Positions 8,924 to 17,868 of a DNA stretch of 64,000 nucleotides are shown piece after piece. Numbering within the stretch: the stretch's first letter is position 1; each line of letters opens with the position of its first letter. A program made the position numbers and the translations under genes. The notes beneath the pieces are model-generated. The model saw only the letters and a list, made by a program, of their open reading frames with translations. It was not told the DNA's origin and ran no database searches. The stretch lies in NCBI GenBank assembly GCA_963834755.1, contig CAWICQ010000003.1, positions 62,001-126,000 on the forward strand, written 5' to 3'. Origin of the DNA: Dokdonella_A sp963834755. Lineage in GTDB: Bacteria; Pseudomonadota; Gammaproteobacteria; Xanthomonadales; Rhodanobacteraceae.

Positions 8924-10135
8924 ATGCATCCGCTGCCGGACACGCGCCCGCGCGCGGCCGAAGCCGCCATCGAAACCGCGTTTCCGATCCTCGCGATGTT
9001 GAGCGTCTGTCATCTGCTGAACGACATGATCCAGTCGCTGCTGCCGGCGCTCTATCCGCTGCTCAAGGACGCGTTCCGACTCGACTTCGGCCAGATCGGA
9101 CTGATCACGCTGACGTTCCAGGTCACCGCCTCGCTGCTGCAACCACTCGTGGGCATCTACACCGACCGCAAACCGATGCCGTATTCGCTCGCGATCGGCA
9201 TGGGCTGCACGCTGAGTGGCCTGCTGTTGCTCTCGCAGGCGCCGAGTTTTCCGCTGCTGCTGGTCGCCGCCGCGCTGATCGGTTCGGGTTCGTCCGTGTT
9301 CCATCCGGAATCCTCGCGCGTCGCGCGCATGGCTTCGGGTGGACAGCACGGACTCGCGCAGTCGCTGTTTCAGGTCGGCGGCAATGTCGGTTCGGCGATC
9401 GGGCCGCTGCTTGCCGCGTTCATCGTGATGCCGCGCGGTCAAGGCAGCGTCGCGTGGTTCGCGATCGCCGCACTGGTCGCGATCGTGCTGCTGACGCGCA
9501 TCGGCGCCTGGTATCGCGCGCACGTGCCCGCGCATCGCGCGGCGCGAACGTCGACTGGAACGAGCACGTTGCCGCGACGCACGATCGTCGTGACGATGGT
9601 GATCCTTGGGCTCCTGATCTTCTCGAAGTATTTCTATCTCGCCAGCCTTTCGAGCTACTACACTTTTTATCTGATCCAGAAATTCGGCGTCAGTGTGCAA
9701 AGTGCGCAGCTGCACCTCTTCGTTTTTCTCGGCGCAGTCGCGGCCGGCACGCTCGCCGGCGGACCGATCGGCGATCGTGTCGGTCGCAAGTATGTGATCT
9801 GGGGATCGATCCTCGGCGTCTTGCCTTTCACGCTGCTGCTGCCGCACGCGAACCTGTTCTGGACGACCATGCTGACGATCGTCATCGGCCTCGTGCTCGC
9901 TTCGGCGTTTTCCGCGATCATCGTCTACGCGCAGGAGCTCGTGCCGGGTCACACCGGCGTCATCGCAGGACTTTTCTTCGGTTTCGCGTTCGGCATGGGC
10001 GGCTTCGGCGCCGCGGTGCTCGGCGAGATCGCCGATCACATCGGCATCGAAGCCGTATACGGCCTATGCGCGTTCCTGCCGGCAATCGGATTGCTCGCCT
10101 GGTTCCTGCCGACGGTCGCAAGGCCGGCGCGTTAG
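8924..10135 (+). CDS. fsr: Fosmidomycin-resistance-like major facilitator transporter
   Basis: From the ATG at 8924 the protein has 403 residues, the usual Fsr length; an in-frame ATG at 8795 would add 43 residues of low complexity. Near the N-terminus SVCHLLNDMIQSLLPALYPL is the Fsr family signature, followed by GIYTDRKPMPYS (motif A) and GSGSSVFHPESSRVARMASG. Twelve hydrophobic segments are visible with a basic central loop (AHRAARTSTG). It should be an inner-membrane proton-coupled exporter. Its stop overlaps the stop of the convergent MAPEG gene by four bases. The gene symbol is by family resemblance only. Confidence 0.85.
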   Translation: MHPLPDTRPRAAEAAIETAFPILAMLSVCHLLNDMIQSLLPALYPLLKDAFRLDFGQIGLITLTFQVTASLLQPLVGIYTDRKPMPYSLAIGMGCTLSGLLLLSQAPSFPLLLVAAALIGSGSSVFHPESSRVARMASGGQHGLAQSLFQVGGNVGSAIGPLLAAFIVMPRGQGSVAWFAIAALVAIVLLTRIGAWYRAHVPAHRAARTSTGTSTLPRRTIVVTMVILGLLIFSKYFYLASLSSYYTFYLIQKFGVSVQSAQLHLFVFLGAVAAGTLAGGPIGDRVGRKYVIWGSILGVLPFTLLLPHANLFWTTMLTIVIGLVLASAFSAIIVYAQELVPGHTGVIAGLFFGFAFGMGGFGAAVLGEIADHIGIEAVYGLCAFLPAIGLLAWFLPTVARPAR

Positions 10136-10671
10136 CTCCTACCGGCCGTGATCAGCAAACGCGCGACGATCATGATCAACATCGCCAGCGTCGGGTAAAA
10201 CGTCAGCGCAAACCCGATCGCGCGTGCCGGCGCACCGCCGGCGTAACCGCGCAGAAACAGCGCGCGGCCGAGTCCGAACAGAATCGCCGCGACGGCTATC
10301 GCGGCCTGCCACGCGTGCGGCATCGCCGCAGCCCAGATCGCGTACACCGACAACGCCAATACGCTTTGCTCCAACGTGTTCTGCAGCGCCGCCTGCAGAA
10401 TCCGCGCATGCGCTGTGCCCGCCGACAAGCCGCCGCCGTTGATGTCCTCGGGCGTAAAAAATCGATGTCGAGCGAGCAACGCGATATGTATCGCCAGGCT
10501 CGCGACCGGCAGCACGCTCCACTTCAGAGCATTGATCAGGCCTGGAGCGAAGCCCTCCCCGGGCAAGACAACATCGGCCGGAAACGCGATCGCCGCGCCG
10601 AGGCCCAAGCCCGTAATGAGAATACCGGCGAGCATGCCACGCAGCACGCCGCGTTGCGTTTCGTCGAGCAT
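10132..10671 (-). CDS. MAPEG family membrane protein
   Basis: A 179-residue protein beginning MLDETQRGVLRGMLAG with four hydrophobic segments. After the second, ARHRFFTPEDINGGG is followed by ARILQAALQNTLEQSVLALS, the conserved NTxEQ region of MAPEG proteins (membrane-associated proteins in eicosanoid and glutathione metabolism). Bacterial members are mostly uncharacterised; a glutathione-linked role is only inference. The start lies 10 bases after the hutG stop, so the two genes are probably cotranscribed. Confidence 0.8.
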   Translation of the reverse strand: MLDETQRGVLRGMLAGILITGLGLGAAIAFPADVVLPGEGFAPGLINALKWSVLPVASLAIHIALLARHRFFTPEDINGGGLSAGTAHARILQAALQNTLEQSVLALSVYAIWAAAMPHAWQAAIAVAAILFGLGRALFLRGYAGGAPARAIGFALTFYPTLAMLIMIVARLLITAGRS

Positions 10672-10681
10672 GTTGCGTCTC

Positions 10682-11460
10682 CTATTCGATGCACGCGGCA
10701 AGCAGCGTGCGCAACACGCCCTGCGTGCGCTCCGCGAGATCCTCCCGATACGCAAACGAATCCTCGTCCATGTAATTGCGCTGCGCGAGCTCGAGCTGGA
10801 TCGCGTCGATGTCCTGCGACGGTTCGCCGTAGTGCCGCGTGATGTAGCCGCCCCTGAAACGGCCGTTGACGACGTGCGTGAAGGCGCGTTGTTCGGCGAG
10901 GATGTTCGATAGCCGCGCTTGCAAAACGGCCGAGCAGCTTGCGCCAGCCGACGTGCCGAGATTGAAATCCGGCAGGTTTCCTTCGAACAGGAACGGCACG
11001 ACGCTGCGGATCGAATGACCTTCCCAAAGCACGACGCGCCCGTGCGCCGCGCGAATGCGCGCGAGCTCGGCCGAGAGCGCTTCGTGATACGGGCCGCCAG
11101 AACGTTTCGACGCGTCTCTGCGATTTCGTCGTCTGATGGTTCCACGCCGGCCTGATAGACCGGATCGCCGCTGAACTGCACGATCGGGCAGAGTCCCGTC
11201 GTGTTCTGTCCCGGATACAACGACGCGTTGTCGGGCGGCCGGTTGAGATCGATCACGTAACGGGAATAAACCGGCACGATCATCGACGCGCCGAGCTCGC
11301 GCGCGAACGCGTACAGGCGCGACACGTGCCAGTCCGTATCGGGCACGCGACGTGCTGACGGCGTCAGCCGCGCGGCGATCTCGTCCGGTAACGCGGTGCC
11401 GTCGTGCGGCACGCTGACCACGAGCGGCGCAGTGCCACGGTGCAGCGTGAACGTTTCCAT
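10682..11460 (-). pseudogene. hutG: N-formylglutamate amidohydrolase, one-base frameshift
   Basis: The upstream frame starts METFTLHRGTAPLVVSVPHD and carries RRVPDTDWHVSRLY and VYSRYVIDLNRPPDNASLYP, all typical of N-formylglutamate deformylases (last step of one histidine-degradation route). The downstream frame carries GPYHEALSAELARIRAAHG, VVLWEGHSIRSVVPFLFEG and RFRGGYITRHYG. The switch lies near 11088-11096. The whole span is 779 bases, one short of 260 codons, which fits a single missing base. The two halves together have normal family length. No other hut gene is nearby. Confidence 0.82.
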
Positions 11461-11495
11461 TGCGGGATTGTACGATCGCGTCGAAGCGAGCGCTG

Positions 11496-11820
11496 CTACG
11501 GCTGCGCTCCTACGGTTTGGCGCGAGGGTGAAAGACCAGCGGTTGCGCGTCGGCAACCGACGCGTTCGACGACCGGCGCACAAGCACCGCAGCTCGAACA
11601 ACCGCTCGATCCGCATCCGCCCGATGGCGTTTGAACGGGTTGCAGCGCGTGCGCCCATCGGCGCAGCGACGCCGAGCGCGTCGATTGCTCGAGCCATGTC
11701 GCAATGCGCGCCTGCGCGCGACGACTCGCGCGTCGGCAAGAGGCGACGCAAAGCGAACCAGGCGCTCCACGCAACGACGAGCGCGATGATCAGCGCCTGC
11801 ATGACGGCGTACGCCCTCAT
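11496..11820 (-). pseudogene. Small Cys-rich membrane protein downstream of feoB, probably frameshifted
   Basis: The ATG at 11818-11820 overlaps the feoB stop by four bases (ATGA). The first frame encodes MRAYAVMQALIIALVVAWSA, one membrane helix, then FALRRLLPTRESS. A second frame continues with ARIATWLEQSTRSASLRRWA and ends with GGCGSSGCSSCGACAP, a Cys/Gly cluster like that of the small proteins often encoded after feoB. Joining the frames near 11715-11722 needs one base change, and the span of 325 bases is one over a multiple of three. The Cys cluster may bind iron or another metal; this is inference. Confidence 0.55.
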
Positions 11821-13646
11821 CCGAACGCCCTCGCGATCTGGTACGTCGCCAGCGAGGCGACATACGCAAGGCCGAACAGATAGCCGGCCGTGATCCACAC
11901 CTGACGCCACGAATTCGTCTCGCGGCGGATCGTCGCCAGCGTCGAAATGCACATCGGCGCATAGACGTACCAGACCAGCAGCGAGAGCGCGGTCGCCAGC
12001 GACCATTGCGCGGCGACGATCGCCGAAAGACCTGCTTCGTTGCCGGATAACGCGTAAACCGTCGCCAGCGACGACACCGCGACTTCGCGCGCGGCGAGGC
12101 CCGGAATCAGCGCGATGCAGATCTGCCAGTTGAAACCGAGCGGCGTGAAGACGTACTGCAGCAAATGGCCGAGACGCCCGGCAAGACTGAAATTGATCGC
12201 AGGTTCGGTCGTACCGGGCGGCGGCGCCGGAAAGCTCGAAAGGAACCAGAGCAGCACGGTCAACGCGAGAATGATGCCGCCGACGCGCCGCAGGAAAATC
12301 ATGGCGCGTTCGTACAACCCGATCGCGATATCGCGCGGATGCGGCATGCGGTACGAGGGCAGCTCCATCATCAACGCATGCTCGCTCTTGTCGCGATGCA
12401 GACGCTTGACGACCCACGCGACGGCGAGCGCGCTGAGAATGCCGGCGACGTACAGCGTGAACAGCACGATGCCCTGCAGGTTGAACACACCCACCACGGT
12501 GCGCGCCGGAATGAACGCGGCGATCAGCAAGGTGTAAACCGGCAGACGCGCCGAACACGTCATCAGCGGCGCAACCAGGATCGTCGTCATGCGATCGCGC
12601 GGATCCTGGATGCTGCGCGTCGCCATGATGCCCGGGATCGCGCAGGCGAAGCTCGACAGCAACGGAATGAACGAGCGGCCGGTGAGTCCCGCCGCGAGCA
12701 TCATGCGATCGAGCAGGAACGCTGCGCGCGGCAGGTAACCCGATTCTTCGAGCGCGAGGATGAAAAGAAAAAGGATCAGGATCTGCGGCAGAAATACCAG
12801 CACCGCGCCGAGCCCGGCGAACACGCCGTCGACGAGCAGGCTGCGCAACGCGCCGTCCGGCAGAAGGCTTCCGACTCCGCCGCCGAGCGTCGCGATGCCG
12901 GCCGCGATTCCATCCTGCAGCGGCTTCGCCCAGGTGAATACCGCCTGGAAGATCAGGAACATCACGGCCGCGAGCACGGCAAGGCCGAGCACCGGATGCA
13001 GCACGACGCGATCGATCGCATCGTCCATCGCCGCCGTGCGCCGCGGCACGCTCACCGTCTCGGCAAGCAGCGCGCGCACCTCGGCGTGCAGATCGGCGTG
13101 TTCTTCCGGCGCGGACGGCAGTGCGACCACGTCGCGATCGAGCCGCTCGACCAGCGCAAGCGTGCCGCCGCGCCGCACCGCGATCGTCCCGACAACCGGG
13201 ATGCCGAGGCGTTCCTGCAACAGCGCCGTATCGATGCGGATGCCGCGTCGCGCCGCCGCATCCATCATGTTGAGCGCCAGCACGATCGGCCGGCCGAGGC
13301 GTTTCAACTCCAGCACGAAGCGCAGATGCAGGCGCAGGTTCGTCGCATCGGCGACGCACACGATGAGATCCGGCACGCTTTCGCCCGGATAACGTCCGTA
13401 GCAGACGTCGCGCGTGATTTCCTCGTCCGGACTCGCCGCCGCGAGGCTGTACGCGCCGGGAAGATCGAGCACGCGCACGGTGCGACCCGACGGCGCCGTG
13501 TAGAAACCTTCCTTGCGCTCGATCGTGACGCCGGCGTAATTGGCGACCTTCTGCCGCGTGCCGGTCAGCTGGTTGAACAGCGCCGTCTTGCCGCTGTTCG
13601 GATTGCCGACGATGGCGATGCGCAGCGCAGCCGCGGACGCGTTCAC
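11817..13646 (-). CDS. feoB: Ferrous iron transport protein B
   Basis: A 609-residue inner-membrane Fe(II) transporter. The N-terminal G-protein domain has GNPNSGKTALFN (G1, residues 14-25), a switch region NYAGVTIERK, DLPGAYSL (G3) and ALNMMD (G4 region). After a helical spacer come eight or more membrane segments with EESGYLPRAAFLLDR and GRSFIPLLSSFACAIPGIMA, the Gate motifs of FeoB. It is shorter than E. coli FeoB, lacking part of the C-terminus. The start ATG overlaps the feoA stop by four bases. The large frame 10132-13653 running through it is out of frame and not real. Confidence 0.96.
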   Translation of the reverse strand: MNASAAALRIAIVGNPNSGKTALFNQLTGTRQKVANYAGVTIERKEGFYTAPSGRTVRVLDLPGAYSLAAASPDEEITRDVCYGRYPGESVPDLIVCVADATNLRLHLRFVLELKRLGRPIVLALNMMDAAARRGIRIDTALLQERLGIPVVGTIAVRRGGTLALVERLDRDVVALPSAPEEHADLHAEVRALLAETVSVPRRTAAMDDAIDRVVLHPVLGLAVLAAVMFLIFQAVFTWAKPLQDGIAAGIATLGGGVGSLLPDGALRSLLVDGVFAGLGAVLVFLPQILILFLFILALEESGYLPRAAFLLDRMMLAAGLTGRSFIPLLSSFACAIPGIMATRSIQDPRDRMTTILVAPLMTCSARLPVYTLLIAAFIPARTVVGVFNLQGIVLFTLYVAGILSALAVAWVVKRLHRDKSEHALMMELPSYRMPHPRDIAIGLYERAMIFLRRVGGIILALTVLLWFLSSFPAPPPGTTEPAINFSLAGRLGHLLQYVFTPLGFNWQICIALIPGLAAREVAVSSLATVYALSGNEAGLSAIVAAQWSLATALSLLVWYVYAPMCISTLATIRRETNSWRQVWITAGYLFGLAYVASLATYQIARAFG

Positions 13647-13888
13647 GCGACATCCTCCGGAATCACCTGCACGCGCGCCGCCTCGGCCCGCCGCAATGCG
13701 AACCGCGTGTAGCCGATTTGCACAAGCAGCGGATCACCACCGATCGGCCCCTGCGCGACGATCCGCACCGGTTCGCCGCGAACGAACCCGAGATCGCGCA
13801 GTCGGCGCGAGATCGAATCGTTCAGATTGGCGTCTTCGACTTCGTGGATCACCGCGGTGGCACCGTTGGCGAGTTCGGAAAGCCGCAC
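13643..13888 (-). CDS. feoA: Ferrous iron transport protein A
   Basis: An 81-residue SH3-like protein beginning MRLSELANGATAVIHEVED. The segment RRLRDLGFVRGEPVRIVAQG and GGDPLLVQIGYTRFALRRAEA match the FeoA core. It supports FeoB function in Fe(II) uptake. It is the first gene of a tightly overlapping feoA-feoB-small protein operon and has a Fur-box-like site 17 bases upstream. Confidence 0.94.
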   Translation of the reverse strand: MRLSELANGATAVIHEVEDANLNDSISRRLRDLGFVRGEPVRIVAQGPIGGDPLLVQIGYTRFALRRAEAARVQVIPEDVA

Positions 13889-13904
13889 TGGGAAAGCACG
13901 CGCA

Positions 13905-13925
13905 AATAAGAATGGTTCGCATTAT
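13905..13925. promoter_or_regulatory. Fur-box-like operator upstream of feoA
   Basis: AATAAGAATGGTTCGCATTAT resembles the AATnAnAATnATTCTCATT arrangement of Fur sites, with AATG...CATT half-sites. On the minus strand it contains TATAAT, a likely -10 element. Location just before feoA supports iron control. Match is by eye only. Confidence 0.5.
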
Positions 13926-13996
13926 AGGTCAAGTTGGGGTTTTTTGCTGGTATTTGTTGGCGGTTCTGGGAGTTGGCGGGTTGTGGGCTCCTGGCG

Positions 13997-14095
13997 GTCA
14001 TCCCGGCGTGGGCCGGGATCCCATTCCTTCTCACTCCAGGGATTGGTTCCGGCGATCAGCCCTCGATCTCGTTATCCCGGCGAAAGCGGGGATCG
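13997..14095. repeat. Pair of GTCATCCCGGCG-type repeats
   Basis: GGTCATCCCGGCGTGGGCCGGGATCC at 13997 and TCGTTATCCCGGCGAAAGCGGGGATCGG near 14070 are hairpin units of the same family as at 6421. They lie in a 947-base stretch (13889-14835) without a credible gene. Confidence 0.6.
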
Positions 14096-14127
14096 GGTGT
14101 CTTGGCTTCTGCTCTTTTCCGATCTTG

Positions 14128-14744
14128 GGCGCTTCGCGAGGACCGACTCACGTCCATGGGTGTTTCCGTCCGCCTTCCTGGCGGACGGGTCACTTTCTGT
14201 GACTCCGGGCATCCTGCCCTCCGCCCTTCGGGCCGGCTTCGCCGTTCGCGCCGCTCCTGCGGCGCAGTGCTTGTGCAAGAGAAAGTAACCAAAGAGAACA
14301 CACCCTCAGTGTCGCGCCGGCGCTCCGCGCCGGTACGCTGCGGGCGGCACAGAGGGACCCGAGGGCAAGAGCCAAGCGAAGGCGCTGGGTCCTGGCTTTC
14401 GCCGAGACGACGAACATATGCGTCAGTTCCGCTCTTGCTTCTGCGGCCAGGACGGCCGCGCTCTGCTCCTACCGGGTCCCGCTCGGCCGCGGCGAGGCCG
14501 CGTAGGAAAAAGCCCAAAGGGGCGCGCGCACGATGCGCGGGCGTTCGCTGTCGGCACACGGACGTGCCGTCAGCGAACCTCCGGAGCGGCCTCGCGTAAG
14601 GCGCCGGGCACGATGCCCGGCGACCGCGGCCGTGTGGGTGCCTTTTCTCTTGGTTACTTCTCTTTGGGCAAGCAAAGAGAAGTGACCCGCTCGCAGGGAT
14701 GCGAGCGGAATAACACATGGACGTGAGCCGGCAATCGCGAAAAC
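14128..14744. repeat. Structured repeat with terminal inverted repeats, copy A
   Basis: The left end GGCGCTTCGCGAGGACCGAC and the right end, read in reverse, share a long inverted repeat including ACTCACGTCCATG and AGAGAAAGTAACCAAAGAGAA. The right arm holds the hairpin ACTTCTCTTTG (14656-14666) with CAAAGAGAAGT (14673-14683). The left arm is interrupted after CACTTTCT by about 70 extra bases. Inside are smaller hairpins, for example TTCGCTGT CGGCAC ACGGAC GTGCCG TCAGCGAA. Open frames across it are GC-driven and differ between copies, so no protein is called. A sister copy lies at 21791-22453. Confidence 0.8.
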
Positions 14745-14835
14745 TCACCACCCAATACCGCACAGCGCAGAACCCAAAACCATCTACAAACCCGAATCGC
14801 TATCATCCCTCCATCCACCAAACAAAAACCCCCTC

Positions 14836-15627
14836 ATGAGCGATTCCGTCCTCGTCACACGCACCGGCTCGGTCGCCGAGATCAAACTCAACCGTCCGCA
14901 AGTGCACAACGCGTTCGACGAGAAATTGATCGCCGACCTGACTGCTGCGCTGCTCGATTGCGAGCTCGACGCCAATGTGCGTTGCGTGGTGCTGACCGGC
15001 GCGGGCGCGTCGTTCTCGGCGGGCGCGGATCTGCATTGGATGCGGCGCATGGCGTCGGCCGGCGAAACGGCGAACCAGGACGATGCGTTGCGTCTTGCCG
15101 CGTTGATGCGCACGCTGAATTTCCTTTCCAAGCCGACGATCGCGCGCGTGAACGGTTCCGCGTACGGCGGCGGTGTCGGTCTGGTCGCTTGCTGCGACAT
15201 CGCGATCGGCGTCGATGCGGCAAAATTCTCACTGAGCGAGGTCAAGCTCGGTCTCGTTCCGGCGGTGATCTCGCCGTATGTCGTGTCCGCGATCGGTGTG
15301 CGCTGCGCGCGGCGATTCTTCATCAGCGGCGAAGTTTTCGACGCCGCCGCCGCCGCGCGGTTCGGCTTGCTGCACGAAACACTCGCGGCGGATCAACTCG
15401 ATGCGGCGATCGATCGCGTCGTGCATTTTCTCGGCAAGGGCGGCCCGCTGGCGCAGAGCGAAGCCAAGCAGCTTGCGCTTCGCGTCGGCGGCATCACGCG
15501 CGCATCCGCAGAACAGATCGATATCGAGAACGCGCGATTGATCGCACATCTGCGGGTCTCGGCGGAAGGCCAACGCGGCATCGCTGCGTTCCTCGACAAG
15601 CGCGCGCCCGACTGGGTGGAGGAATGA
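14836..15627 (+). CDS. liuC: Methylglutaconyl-CoA hydratase (enoyl-CoA hydratase family)
   Basis: A 263-residue crotonase-fold protein beginning MSDSVLVTRTGSVAEIKLNR. The CoA-binding and oxyanion-hole motifs are SFSAGADLHWMRRMASAG and NGSAYGGGVGLVACCDIAI. The specific assignment to leucine degradation (3-methylglutaconyl-CoA to HMG-CoA) rests on context: the biotin subunit gene liuD and the HMG-CoA lyase gene liuE follow on the same strand. Its TGA stop overlaps the ATG of the next gene (ATGA). Just upstream is repeat copy A, and the usual liuA and liuB are absent from the window. Confidence 0.88.
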   Translation: MSDSVLVTRTGSVAEIKLNRPQVHNAFDEKLIADLTAALLDCELDANVRCVVLTGAGASFSAGADLHWMRRMASAGETANQDDALRLAALMRTLNFLSKPTIARVNGSAYGGGVGLVACCDIAIGVDAAKFSLSEVKLGLVPAVISPYVVSAIGVRCARRFFISGEVFDAAAAARFGLLHETLAADQLDAAIDRVVHFLGKGGPLAQSEAKQLALRVGGITRASAEQIDIENARLIAHLRVSAEGQRGIAAFLDKRAPDWVEE

Positions 15628-16019
15628 CGATGCTTGATCACATCGGTTTTTCGGTATCCGACTTTGCGCAGAGCCGCGCGTTCTACGCGAAGGCGCTCGC
15701 ACCGCTCGGCTACGCGCCCGTGATGGACGTGACGCGCGAGCAGACCGGCAGCTACGAAGGCACCGGCTTCGGCGCGAACGGACGTCCGTACTTCTGGATC
15801 GGCACCGGCGAGCGGGCCAGCGGCCCGATGCACGTGGCTTTCACCGCAGCGTCGCGCGCAGATGTCGATCGCTTCTACGCGGCGGCGCTCGCGGCGGGCG
15901 GTCGCGACAATGGTCCGCCCGGCGTGCGCGCGCACTATCATCCAAACTACTACGGCTCGTTCGTATTCGATCCGGACGGCAACAACGTCGAAGCGGTTTG
16001 CCATGCGCCGGAACGCTGA
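15624..16019 (+). CDS. VOC family (glyoxalase/bleomycin-resistance fold) protein
   Basis: A 131-residue protein beginning MTMLDHIGFSVSDFAQSRAF. The strand-helix pattern, PMHVAFTAASRADVDRF and the terminal FVFDPDGNNVEAVCH are typical of single-domain vicinal-oxygen-chelate proteins; His near residue 6 and Glu in NNVEAVC could be metal ligands. Its start overlaps the liuC stop by four bases, so translation is probably coupled. A role in leucine or related acyl-CoA metabolism is inference from position. Confidence 0.88.
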   Translation: MTMLDHIGFSVSDFAQSRAFYAKALAPLGYAPVMDVTREQTGSYEGTGFGANGRPYFWIGTGERASGPMHVAFTAASRADVDRFYAAALAAGGRDNGPPGVRAHYHPNYYGSFVFDPDGNNVEAVCHAPER

Positions 16020-16055
16020 GCGTCCGCAACGTCGCGGGATCCGAGTGGCGTCTGA

Positions 16056-17714
16056 TCAGGTATCTTCGGCGGAAAACTGCATCAGCTCCGGCACGTGCGC
16101 TGCGTACGCGCGCCAGCGCCCGATCGAGCGCGTGTAAACAGGCTGACGCGCCTGCCAGAGGCTCGACGTGCTGATCGGCGCAGCGTTGTTCGCGCCGGTT
16201 TCTGGATCGAACTCCGAGAGGCCGAGCCATGCGGCGAGCTCGCGCAAGCGCGACGTTGAATCGGTCACGAGATCCTCATAGCGCATCGTGTAGATCGGCA
16301 GCGCCTTCTTCTCGATCGCGCTCGTCATCAGACGCGAGCAGCCTTGCATGACCGCGGCGATATCCGCGAAGTCGTACGCAAACGCCTGTTCGGGACCGGC
16401 GAAATACTGCATCCAGATCGACAACGCCGTATCGCGCTCGTTGCGACGGCAGTAGACGATGCGCGCGTTCGGAAACAGCGCCGCGACCAGATCGGCGTGC
16501 ATGAAATTGAGCGGCTGCTTGTCGATGTAGAAACGCGCCGGCGCATCGTCCTCACGCAGCTGCGTGAGGTAGGCTGCCGCGGTTTTCTCCAGCAACTCCG
16601 GCGTCAGTCGCGTCGCACGCGCCAGCTGCTGCGCAAGTAACGGCATCCACGCGAGCTCGCCGCGATGACGCACATCGGCATGCCTCGACAAGATCTCGGC
16701 GACGAGCGTGCTCCCCGAACGCGGCATGCCGACGATGAAGACCGGCACGCAATCGGGAATTCTGGTGACGCGGCCGCTGAGCGGCTTCGCGTCCAGACGC
16801 GCCGCCACCGCGCGCCGGAAATCCTTGCGCGACCACTTCGTGAATCCGTGCACGACCTGATTGCCTTCGCGGAAATACGCGGCCGCGTGTCCGGGATCGC
16901 CGATGTCGTCATAAGCCTTGCCGAGCGCGAACAACACCGACGCGCGCGCTCGATCGCTGAGATCGCTGCGGCGCAGGCTGTCTCGAAACAAGGCGAAATC
17001 CGCGTGATTCCCGTTCTCGTATCTTTGCGCAGCGGCAAGTCCGTTCGCGACCTGCCAGTCGAGCGCGTGATCGCTGTGCGCGAGCGCGAACGAATAGCGC
17101 TCGCGCACGCGTTCGAAGTGGCCGAGCTGCAAGTGCAACATGCCGGCATATGCATACACGCGCGGATCGCTCGATCCGCGCGCAATCTCGTTTTCGCAGA
17201 GATCGACGGCGGCTTGCTTGCGGCCGCAGTCATCGAGCAGTTCGACAGCCTGGATCGTGATGCCGATCGGCTGCGGCGCACGTTCGAACAACGCACGCAC
17301 ACTCGCTTCGACAGCATGGGTTCTGCCCTGCTCCTTGAGGATCTTCGCGAGCAGGAATGTCGCCGCAACCTGATCCGGATGCTGGTCGATGAGCGTTCGC
17401 AACAGCAATTCGGCCCGATCGGGTTCCCTGGTTTGCCACAGCACGCCAGCCAGCGCGAGCCGGAGTTCGATCGAGCGGGGATGCTCGCCGTGCGCGGCGC
17501 CGAACACCGCGAGCGCACTTTCGAGATCGCTGCGGAGAACCAGCGCGCGGCCCGTATCCAGCCAGTCGCGCTCGGGGCAGCCGCGCAGCGCATCGAGCAG
17601 GAATGCGCGTGCGGCTGGCGTGTCGCCGGCAGCGGCGAGCCGAGCATATTCGGCCATCAGCGGTGCACTCGCATCGGGCGCAAGCGAAAGACCGGGCGAT
17701 GCGGGTTGGGCCAC
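16056..17714 (-). CDS. TPR-repeat sulfotransferase family protein
   Basis: A 552-residue protein. Residues about 1-300 are helical TPR-like repeats (for example DRAELLLRTLIDQHPDQVAA and RVYAYAGMLHLQLGHFERV). From about residue 320, VPVFIVGMPRSGSTLVAEIL is the PAPS 5'-phosphosulfate loop of sulfotransferases, followed by RIVYCRRNERDTALSIWMQY, the 3'-phosphate-binding region. It should transfer sulfate from PAPS to an unknown acceptor. It lies antisense between the VOC gene and liuD, splitting the liu cluster. No signal peptide was seen. Confidence 0.87.
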   Translation of the reverse strand: MAQPASPGLSLAPDASAPLMAEYARLAAAGDTPAARAFLLDALRGCPERDWLDTGRALVLRSDLESALAVFGAAHGEHPRSIELRLALAGVLWQTREPDRAELLLRTLIDQHPDQVAATFLLAKILKEQGRTHAVEASVRALFERAPQPIGITIQAVELLDDCGRKQAAVDLCENEIARGSSDPRVYAYAGMLHLQLGHFERVRERYSFALAHSDHALDWQVANGLAAAQRYENGNHADFALFRDSLRRSDLSDRARASVLFALGKAYDDIGDPGHAAAYFREGNQVVHGFTKWSRKDFRRAVAARLDAKPLSGRVTRIPDCVPVFIVGMPRSGSTLVAEILSRHADVRHRGELAWMPLLAQQLARATRLTPELLEKTAAAYLTQLREDDAPARFYIDKQPLNFMHADLVAALFPNARIVYCRRNERDTALSIWMQYFAGPEQAFAYDFADIAAVMQGCSRLMTSAIEKKALPIYTMRYEDLVTDSTSRLRELAAWLGLSEFDPETGANNAAPISTSSLWQARQPVYTRSIGRWRAYAAHVPELMQFSAEDT

Positions 17715-17868
17715 GATGTCGTGCGATTCCGATCGGTCCGAATGATCGCATCCATACTACTGCATGCGCGCGCTGGGGCGGCCGTGGGCGATACGGCGAC
17801 AGCGCGGCGGCGCCGGGCGATAATCGGCTCTCGAGACACACCGCGCGACGCGCGAACGGATCGCCATC

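Noticed and set aside
8873..10039. 388-codon minus-strand frame opposite the fsr-like gene
   Set aside because: Composition is almost entirely charged (Arg, Asp, Glu, Gln), typical of antisense frames.
10132..13653. 1173-codon minus-strand frame
   Set aside because: It runs out of frame through feoB and only in its last part matches hutG and the MAPEG gene; it is not one protein.
14056..14763. 235-codon minus-strand frame in repeat copy A
   Set aside because: The frame is not kept in copy B and the DNA is dominated by hairpins; treated as noncoding.
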